From assembly GCA_030848705.1 (NCBI GenBank), contig CM061240.1, forward strand, positions 123,740,998 to 123,804,997: a DNA stretch of 64,000 nucleotides. Reading direction: 5' to 3'. Source of the DNA: Heracleum sosnowskyi (Eukaryota; Streptophyta; Magnoliopsida; Apiales; Apiaceae). How positions within the stretch are numbered: position 1 is the stretch's first letter; each line of letters opens with the position of its first letter. The position numbers were made by a program, and so were the translations under genes. The notes under the pieces were generated by a model. It had not been told where the DNA came from and made no database searches. It worked only from the letters and a program-made list of their open reading frames with translations. This document shows positions 57,217 through 64,000 of this stretch, piece after piece.

Positions 57217-58395
57217 GAATCAGTTGAAGCTATTCCTATCAGACAGTACTGGATAAAAGAACTTGTAGAAGAAGAAAAGAGTGAAGAGGAATTCGAGGTC
57301 ATGCAAGAGCAACCTACTCAAGAGGAACATGAGCCATATTATCCAGAGCCCGTTGAACATCCAATCTGGGAGGATATTATGGAAGAAGAAGCAAATTCTC
57401 TATCACCAGAAGAAGAAGCTGCCTTGGAAGCTGTAAGAGCTCAGAGAGCTGCAGTTGATGCCAGGCAAGCTGAGAAAGAGAAACAGCAAGCAATTCTGAG
57501 GAGTGAAAAACTGAAGAGATTCAAAGTGTATAATGAAGTGAGGAAGAAGAAGATGATAGATCTGGCAAAGAAAGATGGTACTGAATGGGAAATGGCTTTC
57601 AAAACCTTTTGCGGAGTTGAAGAAGGATTAGAAGTCAACGACAATGCTGAGGTGGAAGTTATTATTCAGGACATCAGAAGTGCTAATCTTGAAGATCAGA
57701 CTTACTTTAAAGCACTGAGAAGCTCTATAATCTGTCTGAATGCTGGGGTTAAAGCAAATGGTGCCTGGATCTTATTAATCAGTTTTCTGGAGAAAGGTAC
57801 ATTTGTGATTTCCACTAAGTTTTTAGAACAGATGACATATACAGAATTGCAGGCTATACTCATCAAGATCCAAAGAACTACAAGACAAAATGAACTGCTC
57901 CGTGAGCATGTTAAGGAGATCGTGATGAAAGTCAGTCCAGAGATTACTGAAGATCCTCCAATGGTTAGATTCATGGCGAATGACTTGTTCAGAATCTGCT
58001 ATTTGGCTGAGGACAAACTGAGAGACTACCCAAGCAACTATCTAATCTCAGTTGAGAAGTATCTTAGATCCACTGGATTCTCATCAACGGAGAAGGACAA
58101 AGCAGCAGACACTCTTAGAAGATTTCTAATTGAGAATGTTCCTTACTATAGGAAAAGAGTGGAAAGAGGATTGGAAGTGCATACCAGATTGCCAAACATG
58201 CCAAAGCTAAACAAGAAAGATGTTAACATTGAATGGTTATGGGCTGGAGTGGGTCAAGAGGTTGAATATATTGGAAGACACATCCAAGGAGCAATCCTTA
58301 AACCTGGAGAACCACTGCACTATCTATTAGTGATTGATTATCAAGCTGCTAACTCCGATCCAATGATTGAAGAAGGTGAGATTGGAATGGACTGA
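57217..58395 (+). CDS. F2 second ORF, C-terminal charged region
   Basis: In frame after the TAG. First ATG 57301 gives 364 codons. Only two residue changes from F1 (KQQAIL for KQQSIL, EDPPMV for EDPQMV), so it is as conserved as the pol. Ends IEEGEIGMD. Confidence 0.65.
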   Translation, partial: ESVEAIPIRQYWIKELVEEEKSEEEFEVMQEQPTQEEHEPYYPEPVEHPIWEDIMEEEANSLSPEEEAALEAVRAQRAAVDARQAEKEKQQAILRSEKLKRFKVYNEVRKKKMIDLAKKDGTEWEMAFKTFCGVEEGLEVNDNAEVEVIIQDIRSANLEDQTYFKALRSSIICLNAGVKANGAWILLISFLEKGTFVISTKFLEQMTYTELQAILIKIQRTTRQNELLREHVKEIVMKVSPEITEDPPMVRFMANDLFRICYLAEDKLRDYPSNYLISVEKYLRSTGFSSTEKDKAADTLRRFLIENVPYYRKRVERGLEVHTRLPNMPKLNKKDVNIEWLWAGVGQEVEYIGRHIQGAILKPGEPLHYLLVIDYQAANSDPMIEEGEIGMD

Positions 58396-58614
58396 ATATT
58401 GAAGCAAAGAACAAGAGAACTATCAGCTCAGACTAGAGGAGCAACTTCATTGTATAAAGTTTAATTGTTTTTTGATTTATGAAATCTGGAAATGTATATA
58501 TATCTGATCCAGAATGCATTAATATTATTACGCTGTCTTACTTTAAGTAGTTTCATGTTTCCTTAGTTAGTTGAGTTAGCCTCGAAGTATTTGCTTGTCG
58601 AACTCTATCCAATC

Positions 58615-58628
58615 AAATAGGGGGAGAT
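58615..58628 (+). other. F2 polypurine tract
   Basis: AAATAGGGGGAGAT next to the 3' LTR. Confidence 0.85.
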
Positions 58629-59731
58629 TGTAAAGCATAATGTAACATAAGATGTAAAAGAGATAACTACAACTCAACAAAGGACAAGACAGACAATAAT
58701 GTTAACAGAAACACAGGAATCCAGAATCAAAGAAGAAAAGGTAAACTCAAAAAATCAAAATACGTTATGTATTCTTGAAGTCCGTAAACAGGTCACGGAA
58801 AGAAGTTCATGAAAATGTTCAAGCCTCAGTGACAGCAAAAGAAACAAGACTTTCAAGAGGACAGAAGTATGTGAATGACTTAGAGTCAGTACCACAGGAT
58901 TCCAGTGATGAAGCAACCAGAACGACAAGGGACGTATCAGCAGCATTGAATTGAAGACATAAAAGAAGAATTGATCAAGTGTTATTCATCTGTGAACCAG
59001 ACCAGTTGCACTAGGTGACGACACTGAAAAGATCAAGTTGTTTTATCGTCTCAGAAGAAAGTGATACAGTCTATTACTTAAACACCCAGGAGCTCAGTGG
59101 AATCATTAATTGATAAAAGACAAGAAACAAGAATTCGATAGTTTTTCAATTAAGAAAACTATCGAATGGTATAATAACGATTCATTGAAAACCATGTTTA
59201 CTTTAATTTGGTATTCGATAGTTTTAATTAAAAAACTATCGAATGGTAAATTAAAGTTTTCATTCGATGGTTTTTAATTAAGGAGCAGGTGAAAAGTATT
59301 CTTGTTTTACAGGTTGAAGTTGAAGATGGACGGCCAGGATTGATTCCTTCATTCCTAGTTCGATAGTTTTCAATTCAAATCTACAATTAATACGAGAGAA
59401 GATAGTGTCTTCTTCAGTTAAGGCATTCTATACAGAGACATTACTACGAGAGAGAATTGAGCCGGAAAAATTATCAGAGAATTAATAGTGCTCAGAATTT
59501 GATCATTGTTTTGTATTTGTGTAACCTTAAACTCATTGAAACTAATCTACGGATTAGAAATTGTAGCACCCCTCAAGGTTTATATTTATAAAAAGATATA
59601 TTCCCCGAAACTTGATTTGGTTTGGTGTGTTTGATTTCGTTATAGAACTGAAAGATTAATCCGCGAACGAAATTGAATTATTTGTGAGTATCATATTCAA
59701 CCCCCCCTTCTACGATACTTTGGACCTAACA
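58629..59731 (+). repeat. F2 3' LTR
   Basis: 1103 bp, partner of 46306-47409 and counterpart of 15275-16377; followed by GTGAC. Confidence 0.93.
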
Positions 59732-59736
59732 GTGAC

Positions 59737-60323
59737 TCCTTTGGATCACTTTGAAACCTTGCACAGAGACACGTAGCAAACATGATGTCAGGTCTGCTAG
59801 CAGTTAGGTATAGGAGAGATCCTACCATGCCTCTATAGGTGCTTGAGGCAACTTTCTTTCCTTTAGGGTCAAGATCCAGACTAGTTAATGTGGACATTGG
59901 TGTCTTTGCAGGTGATGAATCTTCCAAGTTGAACTTTTTGAGAAGTTCCTTGATGTATTTAGCTTGACAAATGAAGATTCCATCAGGTTGTTGAAGAATT
60001 TGCAATCCTAGAAAGAATGACAATTCCCCCATCATACTAATCTCATATTTGTTACTCATGAGAGAGGAAAACTTCTCACACAGCTTCTCATTTGTAGAAC
60101 CAAAAATGATGTCATCCACATAGATTTGTACCAGAATGATGTCCTTGCCATGATATTTGTAGAAAAGTGACTTGTCCACAACTCCTCTAGTAAACTGATT
60201 TTCCAAAAGAAAGGTGGAAAGTGTGTCATACCAGGCCCTGGGTGCTTGCTTTAGTCCATACAAAGCCTTGAAGAGTTTGTACACAAAATCATACATTTCA
60301 GCATCCTCAAACCCTGGTGGCTG
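59737..60323 (-). pseudogene. E2 RT C-terminal half
   Basis: As 16383-16969, with YVDDIIFGS; one change (YEISMMG for YEMSMMG). Bounded by F2 and by the TAA at 60324-60326. Confidence 0.88.
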
Positions 60324-62429
60324 TTACACTTCTTCTTCCAGTTCTCCATTTAGAAAGGCACTTTTGACATCCATCTGAAATACTTTGAAGTTGCAGTGTG
60401 CAGCATAGGCTAGAAAGATTCTTATAGCTTCAAGTCTTGCAACAGGTGCAAATGTCTCATCATAATCTATTCCTTCCTGTTGACAGTAACCTTTAGCTAC
60501 TAGCCTTGCTTTGTTTCTTGTCACTGATCCATTTTCATCAAGCTTGTTTCTGAAAACCCATTTGGTCTCAATGACTGACTTTCCCTTAGGTCTTCGAACC
60601 AACTTCCATACATTGTTTCTTTCAAACTGATTTAGCTCTTCTTGCATGGCTATCACCCAGTCAGAATCCAACAATGCTCCATCATTTGTCTTGGGTTCCA
60701 TTTGAGACAGGAAGCATGAAAACATGTTGTCAGCAGAGACTTTGTTTCTTGTCCTCACTCCAGAAGTAGGGTTGCCAATGATAAGGTCATTTGTGTGATC
60801 GTTGTTCCACTTGGTGATTCTGGGCAGGCTACTTGATTGTACAGGAACAGTTGCTTCAGTTTGTTGAGTTGAATGCTCACCAATCCCATTGTCTTCACCA
60901 TGTTCTTCATTGTCTCCAGAGTCATCACTGTTATGAATGTTAGAAGTTATGGTCTGTGATTGAGCTGGAGTTTGGTTGACAGTAATGGTATTGATAGTAT
61001 CTTTGTCAACTTCAACAGTTTGAGTGAAGCTAGGTTCTCCATCAACAATTTCCTCAGCTTCCAAGTATCCTTGATTCTCAAATCTGAATGTCTGCATCTT
61101 TCCTTCTTCATGTAGTCCTGGAAACTTGGTTTCATCAAATGTGACATTAACACTTTCTTCAATAATCCTGTGTTCCATAACATAAACTATGTAGGCAGTC
61201 CTTTCTGTGCTGTAACCCATGAATAGTCCTTCAAATGCCTTGGTGTCAAATTTTCTTTTCTTCTCATGGTTATCCTTCATCATAAAGCATTTGCTTCCAA
61301 ACACATGAAAGTATTTGACAGTAGGTTTCTTTCCAGTTAGCAGACAGTAGGGTGTACTTGCATGGGTTTTGTTAATCATTGTTCTGTTTTGAGTATAACA
61401 AGCTGTGTTGATAGCTTCAGCCCAGAAATATGTTGGCAGTTTAGCATCATGCAACATAGTTCTAGCTGCTTCAATGAGAGTCATGTTCTTTCTTTCTACA
61501 ACTCCATTCTGCTGTGGAGTCCTTGCAGCAGAGAATTGTTGTACAATTCCTTCATCTTTACAGAAATTTCCAAGTGTGGCATTTCTGAATTCTGTACCAT
61601 TGTCACTCCTCAAGATTTGGACTTTTGAGTTTGGAGTTCTATCAAGAACTCTTACTTGATCAATAATCACTTGAGCGGCTTCATCTTTGGATTCAAGAAA
61701 TTTCACCCAAGTGTACCTTGAGTAATCATCCACTATTACTAAGGCATATCTCTTTCTGGCCATAGATGGTACATTGACTGGTCCAAAAAGATCCATGTGA
61801 ATCAACTTGAGTGCTTCTATGTTGGTGTTCATTTGCTTGGACTTGTGCACAGCTCTCCTTAGTTTGCCCATTTGACAATCTTCACACAGTCCTTCTTGAC
61901 AGAATTCCTGTTGGGGAAAACCTCTCACTAACTCCTTCTTCATCAAAATATTCATTGTCTTGAAGTTGAGATGTGAGAGCTTCCTGTGCCAAAGCATACT
62001 GTCACCAACAGTTGCTTTACTATAAAAATAGTAAACTTTATCCTTCTTTTTTGAGTTTAAGTCAGCAACAAACAAGCTTCCTTTTCTGACCCCTTTTAAA
62101 GAGAGGCTTCCATCCTTCTTGTGATAGATGTTGCACATCATCATATCAAAATCAACCTTGAATCCCCTGTCACTGAATTGGCTGACACTAAGTAGATTGT
62201 GCTTCAAACCATCCACAAGAGCAATGTCTTCAATGACAACATTTCCAATTTCCAGACAGCCATATCCCACTGTGTAAACCTTGCTGTTGTCTCCAAAGGT
62301 TATGATTGGGCCAACTTTCTCTACATAGTGTGATAGCAGGGCTTTATCACCTGTCATGTGTCTTGAGCAACCACTGTCAATGATCCACATGACTTGATTT
62401 TTCTTCTTGCCTAGCAAAACAGAATGTTT
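60324..62429 (-). pseudogene. E2 protease, integrase and RT N-terminal half
   Basis: Same open stretch of nearly 700 codons as 16970-19075 (DSGCSRHMTG, HHCC, DDE, GELEEEV), one residue different. TAA at 60324-60326 and TAG at 62430-62432 as in E1. Confidence 0.92.
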
Positions 62430-62876
62430 CTAAGTTGCATATGGTACCCAATCCTTGTTGGGTCCTGCAGTTTCAGTGTCTCCTGAGTTTCTTCCAGTCA
62501 TAAAATCACAAGCATCATCAAAAACCTCCTGTTTGAATCTTTTCACCCATTTAGGTTTAGAATTGGACTTGGTCCTTTTCTTAGTGGATGAAGCCTTTTT
62601 GCTGTTGCCAGCAGGCTCAGAAGTCTCAACAGTGTTCATGTATGAACATTTTTCAGTAGTGAGAATAGGTAAGTTAAAGCATGTACTCATGGCAGTGATT
62701 TTGCATGGCATACATTCAATGTTACTACAGACACTCATAGTTCTATGCGTAAGGGGGGTTCTGTGTAAGTTACCATTGAGTTCAGTAGCATTGATGTTAT
62801 CCTCAATTGGTTTCTTACAAACATGTGTTAAATGATGTGTAGATCCACAGTTATTGCATAGTTTCCTAGAAGCACC
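62430..62876 (-). pseudogene. E2 second zinc knuckle and gag-pol linker
   Basis: Counterpart of 19076-19522; CNNCGSTHHLTHVC and CSNIECMPCK kept. Confidence 0.7.
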
Positions 62877-63500
62877 TCAAAAATTAGTGTATCCATTTCC
62901 TTTATTGACACCTACCTTACCATTCCTATTCTTAGACTTGGGAGTTACTGGATTGACAGTATGTTCAAAGGTTGCTGTCGAACTTTCCTTGACAGTATCT
63001 TTTATTCCTACTGTCTTGACAGAAGGTTTGAAAGTTACTGTCTTGGAAACATTCTTGACAGCATCTTTGGAAGATTCTGTCTTGCCAACTGTGACAGCAT
63101 CTTTTGAACTTACTGTTTGATTGCTCGGTAAGTCTACTGTCTTGGGGATTGTGACAGTATCCTTTCCATCCTTGGATGTGCTGTCAACACCTTCATCCTC
63201 ATCAAGAATTTCTTGTTTGATGAGCATGGCTTCTTCATCAAACTCAATTTCTGCAGCTTTGAAAATAAGAGTTTTAACCTTCTTGAGAATGGTGGGTTTG
63301 ACAGCAGCATTTCCAGAACAGTCTTGAATCACACTTTCCTTTCCAGGTCTTCTACCATATGAAAAACCTATACCAACTGACTGATTTTCTGTATGCTTAT
63401 CATTTTAATCCTGAACTATCTTTGATGAGTTTTTATAAGCCTTAATCTTGAATTCATTCTCAGCAATCTCATTCCTCGGGAATTCCTCAACCTCTTTAGC
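62877..63500 (-). pseudogene. E2 gag linker with KDTV/KDAV repeats
   Basis: Counterpart of 19523-20146. The same KDTV/KDAV repeats, no residue change in the 151-codon open part. Confidence 0.6.
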
Positions 63501-64000
63501 TCATTTTAATTCATTTTTAAGTCTAGCATTCTCCTGAGCTAAAGAGTCTAGTGAACTGGTCTTGAGAACAAGAGATTCATTTTCAGACTTTAGTGTTTCA
63601 TTTAGCTTACTTAGCCTAGTGATTTCCTCATTAGCAGCAGATAAGCTAGTATAGACATTGAACATTTCAGCACTTAAGTCTTTAATGGTTTTCTTATACT
63701 CATCAATGGACATATTAAGTAAGACAAGTGAAGGTACCTGACTTGAAGATGTTGATGCTACTTCATCAGTGCTAGCCATGAGAGCTAGGTTGACATATTC
63801 TTCTTCTTCTTCATCATCAGAATCATCCCAACACTTTCCTTCAGCCACATAGGGTCTACCTTGATTCTTCTTAGAGTATCCACCAGTTCCTTTGTCATAC
63901 CTTTGAACCTGTTTGGGTCTTTTGCATTCAGTAGCAAAATGACCAGGTTCACCACAGTTGTAACACTTGAATTTTGACCTATCCACAAATCCAGTCTTGT
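63501..64000 (-). pseudogene. gag: E2 gag, C-terminal part (cut by window end)
   Basis: Zinc knuckle CYNCGEPGHFATEC, acidic run DDSDDEEEEEY, then a likely coiled coil. Copy E1 has CGKPGHF and DDEKEEEY. The rest lies beyond the window. Confidence 0.85.

Larger units (their letters stand above)
46306..59731 (+). mobile_element. Element F, right copy (F2), nested in E2
   Basis: Complete, 13.4 kb, flanked by GTGAC at 46301-46305 and 59732-59736. Same structure as F1. Less damaged: gag ATG present and the second ORF open for 868 codons. Confidence 0.93.
38186..64000 (-). mobile_element. Element E, right copy (E2), 5' end outside window, carries F2
   Basis: Minus-strand element whose 3' LTR is at 38186-39244. 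Reading right to left from the window end: gag, linkers, protease-integrase-RT, RT end, (F2), RNase H, 86-codon ORF, second ORF, polypurine tract, LTR. By comparison with E1 its 5' LTR should lie about 1-2 kb beyond the window end. This is the only copy in which the full second ORF can be seen. Confidence 0.9.
43354..64000. repeat. Right copy of the 43.35-kb direct tandem duplication
   Basis: Matches 1-20646. Residue differences counted by eye: 1 in about 700 codons of E protease-integrase-RT, 3 in 193 for RNase H, 0 in 298 for part of F RT. This copy keeps CAG where the left copy has a TAG (12081), and keeps the F gag ATG. Confidence 0.95.

Noticed and set aside
54610..58395. Envelope glycoprotein for the second ORF
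   Set aside because: No signal peptide or membrane-spanning segment; instead basic cluster, low complexity and coiled coil.
1..64000. Two independent E insertions on either side of the spacer
   Set aside because: F is nested at the same base in both, the internal sequences are nearly identical, and both spacer ends carry the same AAAAC and fit one split repeat.

Overview
This is plant nuclear DNA, most likely from a dicot, made almost entirely of nested transposable elements. Two very large Ty1/copia retrotransposons have the order gag-protease-integrase-RT-RNase H, primer sites matching initiator tRNA-Met, LTRs of about 1.1 kb and extra coding DNA after pol, which together suggest the SIRE/Sirevirus (Maximus) group. 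They occur with a plant L1-type LINE, Helitrons and a hAT-like MITE. No rRNA, tRNA, CRISPR array or bacterial-type operon was seen. The species cannot be named from the sequence.

Layout. Element E (minus strand, about 14.5 kb without its insertion) carries element F (plus strand, 13.4 kb) inside its RT/RNase H region, with a perfect GTGAC target duplication. The E+F block occurs twice in direct orientation. Positions 1-20646 match 43354-64000 with an offset of 43353, becoming 43354 after a 1-bp indel near 4216. The left copy (E1/F1) lacks its 3' end and the right copy (E2/F2) lacks its 5' end because the window cuts them. Between them lies a 15.4-kb single-copy spacer (22801-38185) bounded on both sides by AAAAC, the E target duplication. 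The two spacer ends look like the two halves of one Helitron-like repeat split by E. One E insertion was therefore tandemly duplicated with its flank, with a repeat unit of about 43.35 kb.

Spacer contents, left to right: Helitron-derived AT-rich DNA, two short tandem repeats, a short Helitron candidate (25326-25741), a LINE (25862-31199) with 13-bp target duplications and an inverted 5' end, a TATA box plus CT-rich tandem leader and a small CCHC zinc-knuckle ORF (31976-32500, the best candidate for a host gene), AT-rich non-coding DNA, a hAT-like MITE (34526-35028), a Helitron 3' end (35267) and a 2.1-kb Helitron (35522-37656).

Function. E and F each encode Gag with two zinc-knuckle regions and a Pol, all broken by stop codons. 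Nearly all breaks are shared by both copies, so they predate the duplication. Both also carry a very long second ORF after pol (about 5.1 kb in E, 3.8 kb in F) with a shared plan: N-terminal domain, basic NLS-like cluster, coiled coil, STKGEKV motif, charged C-terminal region. E adds an intact 86-codon ORF. Each element is full of its own short motif in both orientations: TGACAGTA/CTGTCA in E (LTRs, spacers and coding DNA) and TCGATAGTTTTT in F (LTRs and the spacer before ORF2). The paired ORF2 proteins and these motif families are the least explained and most interesting content here.
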